DNA from: Geobacter sp. UBA4074
GTDB taxonomy: Bacteria; Desulfobacterota; Desulfuromonadia; Geobacterales; Pseudopelobacteraceae
NCBI GenBank assembly: GCA_002383415.1
Contig: DFYU01000048.1
Span: forward strand, 19,783-26,127
Length of the DNA stretch: 6,345 bases
Reading direction: 5' to 3'
Notes under the pieces: model-generated
What the model saw: the letters and a program-made list of their open reading frames with translations, nothing else
Database searches by the model: none
What the model was told of the DNA's origin: nothing
Shown here: positions 1-5,272 of the stretch, piece after piece
Numbering within the stretch: the first letter of the stretch is position 1
Layout: every line of letters starts with the position of its first letter
Position numbers and translations under genes: made by a program

Positions 1-824
1 TCGGTTGCGATGTTGGTGGCAAACGGCAGGATGTCACGACGGGTCCGCAGGACCATCACGAACTCTTCCAGCGAACAGTTGCCGGCCCGCTCGCCGATGC
101 CGTTGATGGTGCATTCAACCTGGCCGGCCCCGGCCTGCACCGCAGCGATCGAGTTGGCCACCGACAGGCCCAGATCGTTGTGGCAGTGTACCGAGATGAT
201 CGCCTTCTCAATGTTGGGTACGTTGTCTTTGAGGTATTTGATGATGTTGAAGTACTCAAACGGAATCGTGTAGCCCACCGTGTCCGGTATGTTGACCGTG
301 GTGGCGCCGGCATCGATCACCGCCTCCACTACCTGGGCCAGGAACGGCAGACGGGTCCGAACCGCATCCTCACAGGAGAACTCGACATTGGGGGTGTAGC
401 CGGCAGCACGCTTAACCGCCTTGACGGCATTTTCAAGCACCCGCTCTGGCTCCATCTTCAGCTTGTACTTCATGTGGATGTCCGAGGTAGCGATGAAGGT
501 ATGGATACGCCCCTTCTCACCGGCGTACTTCAACGCCTCCCAGGCTCGGTCGATATCCTTTTCGCTGGAACGGCAGAGGCCGGCGATCTCGGGCCCCTTG
601 ATGCTCTGGGCCACCTTCTTGACCGCCTCGAAATCCCCTTCCGAGGCGATCGGAAAACCTGCCTCGATCACGTCAATGTTCAGTTTTTGCAGCTGCTTGG
701 CCACCCGCAGCTTCTCTTCGATATTCATGCTGTTGCCGGGGGCCTGCTCGCCGTCCCGCAGCGTGGTGTCAAAAATCTTGATAACGCGCGTATCGTCCTT
801 TGGTGCTGCCTTTGCCTTGGCCAT
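1..824 (-). CDS. leuA: 2-isopropylmalate synthase, N-terminal part (runs off left edge)
   Basis: It condenses acetyl-CoA with 2-oxoisovalerate to 2-isopropylmalate, the first committed step of leucine synthesis in the cytosol. The visible 274 codons begin MAKAKAAPKDDTRVIKIFDT and cover most of the DRE-TIM catalytic barrel. The DRE-type motif TTLRDGEQAPG is at residues 20-30 (R23, D24), the metal-binding H-C-H is at 213-215 in SVHCHNDLGLS, and NGIGERAGN follows near residue 245. These motifs are typical of LeuA; homocitrate and citramalate synthases are relatives, but the leucine-type T-box upstream supports LeuA. The start at 824 has a strong Shine-Dalgarno (AGGAGGT, 7 nt upstream). The linker and C-terminal leucine-binding regulatory domain lie outside the window; the family is usually about 500 residues. 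No internal stop or frameshift is seen. Expression is probably controlled by the T-box leader at 843-1106. Confidence 0.97.
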   Translation of the reverse strand, partial: MAKAKAAPKDDTRVIKIFDTTLRDGEQAPGNSMNIEEKLRVAKQLQKLNIDVIEAGFPIASEGDFEAVKKVAQSIKGPEIAGLCRSSEKDIDRAWEALKYAGEKGRIHTFIATSDIHMKYKLKMEPERVLENAVKAVKRAAGYTPNVEFSCEDAVRTRLPFLAQVVEAVIDAGATTVNIPDTVGYTIPFEYFNIIKYLKDNVPNIEKAIISVHCHNDLGLSVANSIAAVQAGAGQVECTINGIGERAGNCSLEEFVMVLRTRRDILPFATNIAT

Positions 825-842
825 GCCGCAACCTCCTGTGTG

Positions 843-1106
843 GTGTCTGAAAAGAGAAAACGCCTCCGCCCCGTTGCAGGGACGGAGGCGCTAGAGCTTC
901 CGTGGTACCACCCTACTTTGTTCGCTGATGACAGCGAACCTTCATTGATCCGTTACGTGGACAAGACGTCTCCGACTACTGGTTGGTTCACCGGAGCGGC
1001 TCCGAGGCGAGTTCGCAGGCTCAATCCACCGGTTCGCACCACCCACCGGCTCTCTCAAAGGATCTACCTCTGTTACTACTCCTCTTCCCTGCCTTTTTGC
1101 AAATGT
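843..1106 (-). promoter_or_regulatory. T-box leader (tRNA-Leu-sensing) of leuA
   Basis: Read on the minus strand, this region has the full order of a T-box riboswitch. The conserved T-box AGGGTGGTACCACGG is at 914-900, with the UGGU bulge that would pair with the tRNA acceptor end. Stem I has GAGG/CCTC (1084-1081 with 1007-1004), AGGT/GCCT (1069-1066 with 1020-1017), an AGAGAG bulge (1055-1050) and a CCGGT/ACCGG distal stem (1049-1045 with 1033-1029). The internal loop reads GCGAACTCG, putting CTC (Leu) at 1011-1009 in the specifier position. Stem III is a perfect 7-bp hairpin (920-939). The antiterminator pairs AGGG with CCCT and ACGG with CCGT around the bulge. Known for the family: uncharged tRNA stabilises the antiterminator and permits transcription. 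The Leu specificity is inferred from the specifier and from leuA downstream. Confidence 0.95.
850..890 (-). terminator. Regulated terminator of the leuA T-box leader
   Basis: On the minus strand CGCCTCCG pairs with CGGAGGCG (arms at 890-883 and 868-861), extended inward by CCC/GGG, and is followed by TTTTCTCTTTT (860-850). The 5' arm contains the CCGT and CCCT segments that the T-box antiterminator needs, so the two folds exclude each other. It lies 26 nt upstream of the leuA start codon. Confidence 0.93.
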
Positions 1107-1112
1107 TGCATC

Positions 1113-1141
1113 ATCATAAAAAGAGCTGATCAGTCCGTCAA
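1113..1141 (-). promoter_or_regulatory. Sigma-70-type promoter of the leuA leader
   Basis: On the minus strand TTGACG (1141-1136) and TATGAT (1118-1113) are separated by exactly 17 nt, each 5/6 to consensus. Transcription would start near 1106 (an A), just before Stem I of the T-box leader, which is where a T-box transcript should begin. The -35 lies only 35 nt after the stop codon of the upstream PIN toxin gene. Confidence 0.8.
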
Positions 1142-1175
1142 CTGTTTTGTTTTTCAGGGGTTAGGTTTGTAAATA

Positions 1176-1616
1176 TCAAACATCGGGCAGCTCCTGCGGG
1201 AAGAGCGTAAAGCCTTCAATGCGGGCCGCATCTCGTAACCGTTTGTCTAGGCAAACAAAACCAAGGTCATCCGGTTTGTTCTCGGCCCACACCAGAGCAG
1301 CAGCCAATTGCATGGAGTCAGCAGCCCGCAACGGGTGGCGAAGCAACAATCGACGGGCTGTTGCGCGGACTTCTTCGGAAGGAGAAATCTCAGTGCCGCT
1401 CTGGATGAGCTGATCAACGAGATGACGAAGCTGCTGTTCATCATCAACAGATATGCCGCCTTCGCGTCGTAATCGTGCAAACGAGGAACTGCATTCCACA
1501 GGGGTGCCCCACCAGAAGGCCAGTTCTCCATCGTCACGCACAAGCTGGCGAGAGGTATCTGAATGAGGTTCTTCAAGGCACAGTGGTATAATTGCCGAGC
1601 TATCCCAGAACTTCAT
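1176..1616 (-). CDS. VapC-type PIN-domain toxin (predicted ribonuclease)
   Basis: This 146-residue protein fits a single PIN domain, the Mg2+-dependent endoribonuclease fold of VapC toxins, which cleave tRNA or rRNA when freed from their antitoxin. The likely acidic active-site residues are D5 (KFWDSSAIIPL), E41 (TPVECSSSF), D100 (LRAADSMQLAAA) and D124 (CLDKRLRDAA), matching the four-acid PIN pattern in order and spacing. The start is fixed by the ATGA overlap with the antitoxin stop, implying translational coupling; the only Shine-Dalgarno-like sequence upstream is a weak GAAGAAG. The length is normal and the active site looks intact, so the toxin is probably functional. The RNA target cannot be read from the sequence. 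The toxin gene ends 35 nt before the leuA promoter, and I see no terminator between them. Confidence 0.92.
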   Translation of the reverse strand: MKFWDSSAIIPLCLEEPHSDTSRQLVRDDGELAFWWGTPVECSSSFARLRREGGISVDDEQQLRHLVDQLIQSGTEISPSEEVRATARRLLLRHPLRAADSMQLAAALVWAENKPDDLGFVCLDKRLRDAARIEGFTLFPQELPDV

Positions 1617-1906
1617 CGCTCTTCTTCCCGTTCAGCGAGTAGTGCCGCCAGCGCAGCTCCCCGGCTATCCTGGGGTCGTGGCTCAGTCCAGAAATTATCT
1701 GGAATGTTGCCGCTCCCTCTGCGGATCATGCCGGCTCGTTCAAGATGCATCATGCGGGCGGTCAGCGCATCGCCAGTGCGGCGAAGAGGGATGATTTTTG
1801 CAATCGGCAGACCTCTGTCGGTTATCAGAATCTCTTCTCCTGATTTAACCTTTGCAAGGTATTCGCTTGTAGAGGCCTTTAGTTCTGAAACAGCTGCAGT
1901 TTGCAT
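1613..1906 (-). CDS. Phd/YefM-family antitoxin of the VapBC pair
   Basis: This is a 97-residue cognate antitoxin. The first ~45 residues (MQTAAVSELKASTSEYLAKV, then a GEEILITDRGLPIAKIIPL stretch) are the typical Phd/YefM N-terminal dimerisation and DNA-binding domain. The C-terminal half (NFWTEPRP, then an Ala/Leu- and Glu-rich tail) should be the disordered toxin-binding segment that neutralises the PIN nuclease. The start at 1906 has GGAG 8 nt upstream. The stop overlaps the toxin ATG by 4 nt. By the usual logic of type II systems the protein would repress its own operon, and a 21-bp palindrome over the -10 region (1919-1939) fits as its operator. By eye, this toxin-antitoxin block is less GC-rich than its neighbours, consistent with acquisition by transfer; I did not compute composition. 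Confidence 0.92.
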   Translation of the reverse strand: MQTAAVSELKASTSEYLAKVKSGEEILITDRGLPIAKIIPLRRTGDALTARMMHLERAGMIRRGSGNIPDNFWTEPRPQDSRGAALAALLAEREEER

Positions 1907-1918
1907 ACGATTATCTCC

Positions 1919-1939
1919 ATATGACCAATATGGTCATAT
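1919..1939. promoter_or_regulatory. Palindromic operator of the toxin-antitoxin operon
   Basis: ATATGACCA and TGGTCATAT form perfect 9-bp inverted arms around a 3-nt centre (ATA). The palindrome starts 13 bp upstream of the antitoxin start codon and covers the predicted -10 element. This is the usual place and form for an autoregulatory antitoxin binding site. That this antitoxin binds it is inferred. Confidence 0.75.
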
Positions 1940-1955
1940 TGCAATGATCTGTCAA
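1927..1955 (-). promoter_or_regulatory. Promoter of the toxin-antitoxin operon
   Basis: On the minus strand a perfect TTGACA (1955-1950) is followed after 17 nt by CATATT (1932-1927). The -10 is weak at its first base but sits at the exact centre of the 21-bp palindrome, so operator binding would block polymerase. Predicted transcription would begin near 1920, giving a short leader that still contains the GGAG ribosome site. Confidence 0.65.
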
Positions 1956-1983
1956 TCTGGTTCTGTTGGGCATGGTCCGATTA

Positions 1984-2532
1984 TTAGCTTAAGTTCTCGC
2001 CCAACCCCTCCTCCAGAAACTCCCGTGAATAACGCACATAATTATCGGCCGATTTCTTGAGCCAGGCGATCTCGTCCGGGGTCAGATCACGTTTGTACTT
2101 GGCCGGCGCGCCGATCCAGAGCGTGTGGGGCGGGATGACCGTCCCTTCGGTGACCAGGGCCCGGGCACCCACCAGGGCCCCTTCACCCACCACCGCCTTG
2201 TCCATCACCATGGCCTGCATGCCGATGAAACAGCCGTTCTGTAGGGTGCAACCGTGCAGGGTCACGCTGTGGCCGATGGTGACGTCGTCGCCGATCACAA
2301 GCGGCGCGCCGGGATCATCAGCATGTTTTTTGTGGGTCACGTGCAGCATGGTCATGTCCTGCACGTTGCTGCGGGCACCGATGGTGATGCTGTTGACGTC
2401 TCCGCGGGCCACCACGTTGTACCACAGACTGGCTTCAGGGCCGATGGTGACCTCGCCGATCACCACGGCGGTTTCGGCGATGAAGGCGGAAGTGGCGATC
2501 TGGGGCTGCATCCCTTTAAAAGGTTTGATCAT
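1984..2532 (-). CDS. Gamma-class carbonic anhydrase-like hexapeptide-repeat protein
   Basis: This 182-residue protein has a left-handed beta-helix built from hexapeptide repeats (for example VIGEVTIGPEASLWYNVVAR and VIGDDVTIGHSVTLHG). It matches the YrdA/PaaY/CamH branch of gamma carbonic anhydrases, which form trimers with a metal at each subunit interface. The three zinc ligands are present as H64 (MLHVT), H88 (IGHSV) and H93 (LHGC). The conserved R43/D45 (ARGDV) and Q58/D59 (NVQDM) of the family are also present. A C-terminal helix (about 150-175) packs on the trimer in relatives. The start has AGGAG 8 nt upstream, and there is no signal peptide, so it is probably cytosolic. Reversible CO2 hydration is plausible, but many members lack measured activity, so the substrate is uncertain. 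It is divergent from dapF; no functional link is evident. Confidence 0.93.
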   Translation of the reverse strand: MIKPFKGMQPQIATSAFIAETAVVIGEVTIGPEASLWYNVVARGDVNSITIGARSNVQDMTMLHVTHKKHADDPGAPLVIGDDVTIGHSVTLHGCTLQNGCFIGMQAMVMDKAVVGEGALVGARALVTEGTVIPPHTLWIGAPAKYKRDLTPDEIAWLKKSADNYVRYSREFLEEGLGENLS

Positions 2533-2565
2533 GGTGTTTTCTCCTGGGGTTGAGCTGGAGAAGGT

Positions 2566-2595
2566 AGTATACCCGTAATCGTCAGACAGCGTCCA
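2566..2595 (-). promoter_or_regulatory. Candidate promoter of the carbonic anhydrase-like gene
   Basis: On the minus strand TATACT (2571-2566) is a good -10 element. The best -35 candidate is TGGACG (2595-2590), 4/6 to consensus at an 18-nt spacing. Transcription would start about 27 nt before the start codon. The weak -35 keeps confidence moderate. Confidence 0.45.
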
Positions 2596-2608
2596 TGATT
2601 TCGTCTTG

Positions 2609-2638
2609 TTGGCCTGCCCTGATTCTGATAGTTTTAAT
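2609..2638 (+). promoter_or_regulatory. Candidate promoter of the dapF-nfo-macro cluster
   Basis: TTGGCC (2609-2614) and TTTAAT (2633-2638) are 18 nt apart, 4/6 and 5/6 to the sigma-70 consensus. The site lies between the divergent carbonic anhydrase-like gene and dapF, about 36 nt before the dapF start codon. It is the best candidate I see in this 141-bp region, but it is not strong. Confidence 0.4.
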
Positions 2639-2673
2639 AACCTAGATTACGAACCGCGACGGAGGAAGAAGTA

Positions 2674-3510
2674 ATGAAATTCACCAAGATGCACGGTGCC
2701 GGCAATGATTATGTCTATGTAAACTGTTTCGAGGAGCAGGTGGTCAATCCGGCCGAGGTGGCCATTAAGGTCAGTAACCGCAATTTCGGCATCGGCTCCG
2801 ACGGCCTGATTCTGATCATGCCCAGCGACAAGGCCGATGTGCGGATGCGGATGTTCAACGCCGACGGCAGCGAGGCCGAAATGTGCGGCAACGGTATCCG
2901 CTGCGTGGCCAAGTATGCCTACGATCACGGCATCGTGTCAAAGAAGGAGATAACCGCCGAGACCGGCGCGGGAATCCTGACGCTTCAGCTGTTCACCAAC
3001 AGCCATGACAAGGTGGAAAAGGTGCGCGTCAACATGGGAGAGCCGCGCCTCATCCGCGCGGAGATCCCCATGACCGGAGACGGGGCCTCGCGGGTGGTGG
3101 ACGAGCCCCTCAACATCCTCCATTCCACCTTTCGCATCACCTGCGTCTCCATGGGCAATCCCCACTGCGTCATCTTCGTGGACGATGTGGAGAAGTTCCC
3201 GGTGGAAAAATACGGTCCGCTCATAGAAAACCACGAGATGTTCCCTCGCCGCACCAACGTGGAATTCGTGCAGGTCATTTCCGGAAACGAGGTGCGGCAG
3301 CGGACCTGGGAGCGGGGCGCGGGAGAGACCCTGGCCTGCGGCACCGGCGCCAGCGCCGTGACCGTGGCCTGCGTGCTGAACGGACTTACCGGGCGCGCCA
3401 TCGTAAACCACCTGTCGGGCGGCGACCTGGAGATGGAGTGGCCCGATGGCGGACCGGTGTTCATGACCGGACCGGCGATGGAGGTCTTTACCGGCGAAAT
3501 CCATGTCTGA
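2674..3510 (+). CDS. dapF: Diaminopimelate epimerase
   Basis: It interconverts LL- and meso-2,6-diaminopimelate by a cofactor-independent two-cysteine mechanism, supplying meso-DAP for peptidoglycan and for lysine. Both catalytic cysteines are in their signatures: C71 in ADGSEAEMCGNGIRC and C222 in ERGAGETLACGTGASA, corresponding to the Cys73/Cys217 pair of well-studied homologues. The N-terminal MKFTKMHGAGNDYVYVN and the FGIGSDGL segment (38-45) are further family hallmarks. At 278 residues it has the normal two-lobed length. The start is set by GGAGG at 2661-2665, 8 nt upstream. It is the first gene of a same-strand cluster: the next gene starts inside its last codons (8-nt overlap), so the two are probably co-transcribed and translationally coupled. 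Confidence 0.98.
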   Translation: MKFTKMHGAGNDYVYVNCFEEQVVNPAEVAIKVSNRNFGIGSDGLILIMPSDKADVRMRMFNADGSEAEMCGNGIRCVAKYAYDHGIVSKKEITAETGAGILTLQLFTNSHDKVEKVRVNMGEPRLIRAEIPMTGDGASRVVDEPLNILHSTFRITCVSMGNPHCVIFVDDVEKFPVEKYGPLIENHEMFPRRTNVEFVQVISGNEVRQRTWERGAGETLACGTGASAVTVACVLNGLTGRAIVNHLSGGDLEMEWPDGGPVFMTGPAMEVFTGEIHV

Positions 3511-4381
3511 CAGACCCGTGAAGGAAAACCCCGCCCACTGGCTGGGCGCCCACATGTCAATCGCGGGGGGGCTGCCCAAGGCCGTGGAGCGCGGCAGGGC
3601 CGCCGGATGCGGTGTGCTCCAGGTGTTCACCCAGAACTCCAACCAGTGGCGCGGAAAACGCATCACCGATTCGGACGCCTCCCTGTTCCGGGAAAAATGG
3701 GCGGAATCAGGCATAAAGGAGATTGTTTCTCACGATATCTACCTCATCAACCTGGCGGCCGCCCCGGGCGAGACGCGTGACAAGAGCATGGCCGGCTTCC
3801 TGGAGGAGATGGAACGCTGCGCCCGGCTCGGCATCGACAAGATCGTCATGCACCCCGGCGCCCACCTGGGCGATGGGGAAGAGACCGGCGTCAGCCGTAT
3901 CGTCGAGGCCTTTGACATTCTTTTCCAGCAGGCCCGGGATTTCACCGGGACCGTGCTGCTGGAAACCACCGCGGGCCAGGGGACGAACATAGGCTATCGC
4001 TTCGAGCACCTGCGGGAGATCCGGGACCGCTCCGACTTTCCGGACCGCTTCGGTGTCTGCTTCGACACCTGCCACACCTTCGCCGCCGGCTACGACATCA
4101 CCACCAGAGAGGGATACGACTCGGTTTTCGGGGAGTTCGACCGGGTTCTGGGCCTGGAAAACCTGCGGGTGTTTCACTTCAATGACTCGAAAAAGGGGTT
4201 GAACTGCCGGGTGGACCGCCATGAGCACATCGGCCGTGGCGCCATGGGGCTGGAAGGCTTCCGTTTCCTCATGAACGACCAGCGGTTCAGCAGCATACCC
4301 AAGATACTGGAAACCCCCAAGGGGGACAACGACGAGATGGATGCAACCAACCTGAAGACGCTGCGCGATCTGGTGGAGTAA
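3503..4381 (+). CDS. nfo: Endonuclease IV (AP endonuclease)
   Basis: This 292-residue TIM-barrel enzyme cuts DNA 5' of abasic sites and clears blocked 3' ends in base-excision repair. All nine expected ligands of the trinuclear zinc centre are present: H77, H117 (MHPGAH), E154 (LLETTAGQG), D188 and H191 (CFDTCH), H225 (FHFNDSK), D238 and H240 (DRHEH) and E270 (ILETPK). Homologues usually begin close to the GAHMSIAGG motif (residues 15-23), so this ATG gives a short N-terminal extension of about a dozen residues. A GTG at 3518 or an ATG at 3554 are alternatives, the latter probably too late. The GGAGGT at 3480-3485 is 17 nt away, so initiation probably depends on ribosomes finishing dapF (8-nt overlap). 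The gene ends 28 nt before the macro-domain gene. Confidence 0.97.
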   Translation: MSDRPVKENPAHWLGAHMSIAGGLPKAVERGRAAGCGVLQVFTQNSNQWRGKRITDSDASLFREKWAESGIKEIVSHDIYLINLAAAPGETRDKSMAGFLEEMERCARLGIDKIVMHPGAHLGDGEETGVSRIVEAFDILFQQARDFTGTVLLETTAGQGTNIGYRFEHLREIRDRSDFPDRFGVCFDTCHTFAAGYDITTREGYDSVFGEFDRVLGLENLRVFHFNDSKKGLNCRVDRHEHIGRGAMGLEGFRFLMNDQRFSSIPKILETPKGDNDEMDATNLKTLRDLVE

Positions 4382-4409
4382 ACCTCGCGCCGCTGCAAGG
4401 AGGTCGTCC

Positions 4410-4928
4410 ATGAAAGAGAAGATCGGGATTATTCAGGGGGACATCACCAGGCTGGAGGTGGACGCCATCGTCAACGCCGCCAACAACACCCTGCTGGGAG
4501 GAGGAGGGGTGGACGGGGCCATCCACAGGGCGGCCGGTCCCAGGCTGGTGGCCGAGTGCGCCACCCTCGGAGGCTGCCGCACCGGCGACGCAAAAATAAC
4601 CGGCGGCTACAAACTCCCTGCCCGCCACGTCATCCACACCGTGGGACCGGTATGGCACGGAGGCGGCAGGGGAGAGCCGGACCTGCTGCGAAGCGCCTAC
4701 CGCCGCTGCTTCCAGGTGGCCCATGAAAACGGCATTGCTTCCATCGCCTTTCCCGCCATCAGCGCCGGGGTATATGGCTACCCCATGGACCAGGCATGCG
4801 AGATCGCCATGTCCGAGGCCAGGGCGGCGCTGGAGAAATATCCGGAACTGGAGCGGGTTGTCTTCGTCCCCTTCAGCGCCAGCGCCCTTCGCATCTACCA
4901 GGAAACCTTCGTCAGGATATTTCCCTGA
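4410..4928 (+). CDS. Macro-domain ADP-ribose hydrolase (O-acetyl-ADP-ribose deacetylase, YmdB/MacroD-like)
   Basis: This 172-residue protein is essentially one macro domain. The ADP-ribose-binding signatures appear in order: GDIT (10-13), DAIVNAANNTLLGGGGVDGA (18-37), GDAKITGGYKLP (59-70) with HVIHTVGP (73-80), and the diphosphate loop PAISAGVYGYP (115-125). N25 and D35, the catalytic pair described for MacroD/YmdB enzymes, are both present, which favours hydrolytic activity over simple binding. Likely reactions are deacetylation of O-acetyl-ADP-ribose or removal of mono-ADP-ribose from proteins; the sequence does not decide. A very strong Shine-Dalgarno (AAGGAGGT, 4397-4404) with a 5-nt spacer sets the start and suggests translation independent of nfo, although the 28-nt gap implies one transcript. 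No signal peptide is seen, so it is cytosolic. Confidence 0.95.
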   Translation: MKEKIGIIQGDITRLEVDAIVNAANNTLLGGGGVDGAIHRAAGPRLVAECATLGGCRTGDAKITGGYKLPARHVIHTVGPVWHGGGRGEPDLLRSAYRRCFQVAHENGIASIAFPAISAGVYGYPMDQACEIAMSEARAALEKYPELERVVFVPFSASALRIYQETFVRIFP

Positions 4929-4953
4929 CCGGAAGCGGGACTGACCGGCCGTT

Positions 4954-4998
4954 GACGGTACTCATCCCTAACTTCCATGGTCCGTCGCCCCTTTTTTT
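4954..4998 (+). terminator. Weak candidate terminator of the dapF-nfo-macro cluster
   Basis: GACGG (4954-4958) can pair with CCGTC (4982-4986), followed after 5 nt by seven Ts (4992-4998). The stem is short, the loop is long and the T-run is displaced, so this is a weak intrinsic terminator. If it leaks, the cluster would read into the ilvB leader. Confidence 0.35.
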
Positions 4999-5017
4999 CA
5001 TACGGCGCTCGCTTTTC

Positions 5018-5046
5018 TTGACAGTCGCGCCGCGCCCTGATATGTT
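5018..5046 (+). promoter_or_regulatory. Sigma-70-type promoter of ilvB
   Basis: A perfect TTGACA (5018-5023) and TATGTT (5041-5046, 5/6 matches) have the ideal 17-nt spacing. Transcription would start near 5053, only a few nucleotides before the GGAG that serves the leader peptide. The transcript would therefore begin almost at the leader-peptide ribosome site, as in known attenuated operons. Confidence 0.85.
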
Positions 5047-5066
5047 TTGTTCACGGAGATTAAAAT

Positions 5067-5132
5067 ATGACCGGTTATATTTTATTCAAAATAAAATCAG
5101 TCTCGTCAGTCGTCGTAGTCGTCACCCCGTGA
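5067..5132 (+). CDS. ilvB leader peptide, Val-rich, 21 residues
   Basis: This short frame runs from ATG at 5067 to TGA at 5130-5132 and has GGAG at 5055-5058, 8 nt upstream. The peptide begins MTGYILFKIK and ends SVSSVVVVVTP. Five consecutive Val codons (GTC GTC GTA GTC GTC) lie at 5109-5123, with a further Val at 5100-5102. Two Ile and one Leu codon occur near the start, so all three end products of the pathway are represented. It sits just after a strong promoter and before a Rho-independent terminator and ilvB. This matches the role of regulatory leader peptides such as E. coli IvbL: the ribosome stalls when charged tRNA-Val is short and changes folding of the RNA downstream. The peptide itself probably has no further function. 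It is not similar enough to a known leader for me to name it by homology. Confidence 0.85.
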   Translation: MTGYILFKIKSVSSVVVVVTP

Positions 5133-5181
5133 CGGCTCGCCGCCTGACCGAAACCCTCAGTTTACGGGTTCAACGGAGAGC
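5118..5181 (+). promoter_or_regulatory. Attenuator switch region (1:2 and antiterminator pairings) of the ilvB leader
   Basis: Hand pairing gives mutually exclusive helices. Strand 1 (GTCGTCAC, 5118-5125, within the last Val codons) pairs with strand 2 (GTGACGGC, 5129-5136). GCTCGCCG (5135-5142) can instead pair with CGGAGAGC (5174-5181) as 4 bp, one G-A mismatch and 3 bp, enclosing a small AACCC/GGGTT hairpin (5152-5170). CGGAGAGC overlaps the 5' arm of the terminator at 5176-5203, so this pairing acts as an antiterminator. A ribosome stalled on Val codons would mask strand 1 and favour antitermination. One that reached the stop codon at 5130-5132 would cover 5135-5142 and allow termination. 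The mechanism is inferred, and the antiterminator stem is short. Confidence 0.65.
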
Positions 5182-5207
5182 GCGGGCCGGTTGCCGCGCT
5201 CTCTTTT
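5176..5207 (+). terminator. First Rho-independent terminator (attenuator) in the ilvB leader
   Basis: GAGAGCGCGG (5176-5185) and CCGCGCTCTC (5194-5203) form a perfect 10-bp stem with an 8-nt loop, followed by TTTT (5204-5207). It begins 43 nt after the leader-peptide stop codon, the normal place for an attenuator. The U-tract is short but preceded by a pyrimidine-rich arm. Confidence 0.88.
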
Positions 5208-5226
5208 CATATGAAGGAAAGAGAAG

Positions 5227-5261
5227 AAAGGCCGCGGCAATGGAAACCGCGGCCTTTTTTT
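5227..5261 (+). terminator. Second Rho-independent terminator in the ilvB leader
   Basis: GGCCGCGG (5230-5237) and CCGCGGCC (5247-5254) form a perfect GC-only stem with a 9-nt loop. The stem is extended by AAA/TTT and followed by seven Ts (5255-5261). By appearance it is a stronger terminator than the one 24 nt upstream. It stands between the attenuator and ilvB, so ilvB expression from the leader promoter requires passing it as well. Confidence 0.85.
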
Positions 5262-5272
5262 ATCCTTGAAAC

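Noticed and set aside
180..1172. Long plus-strand open frame of about 330 codons, with a second one at 421-894
   Set aside because: Both lie antisense to leuA, and the longer one also runs through its T-box leader. leuA and the leader have unmistakable conserved motifs on the minus strand. The frames are by-products of GC-rich codon use.
1142..1175. Possible terminator between the PIN toxin and the leuA promoter
   Set aside because: The stretch is A/T-rich on the minus strand, but I found no stem of useful length, so none is annotated.
2938..3714. Minus-strand frames opposite dapF and nfo, and others opposite the macro gene and ilvB (such as 5332-6267)
   Set aside because: They overlap genes with complete catalytic motifs, show no recognisable domain and have repetitive shadow-type composition.
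5053..5261. Possibility that the ilvB leader is a second T-box
   Set aside because: There is no AGGGTGGTACC-type motif or Stem I architecture. The Val-codon frame and attenuator pairings explain the region better.
4796..5269. Plus-strand frame crossing the end of the macro gene and the ilvB leader
   Set aside because: It passes through the ilvB promoter and both terminator stems and has no domain signature; the region is better explained by the leader.
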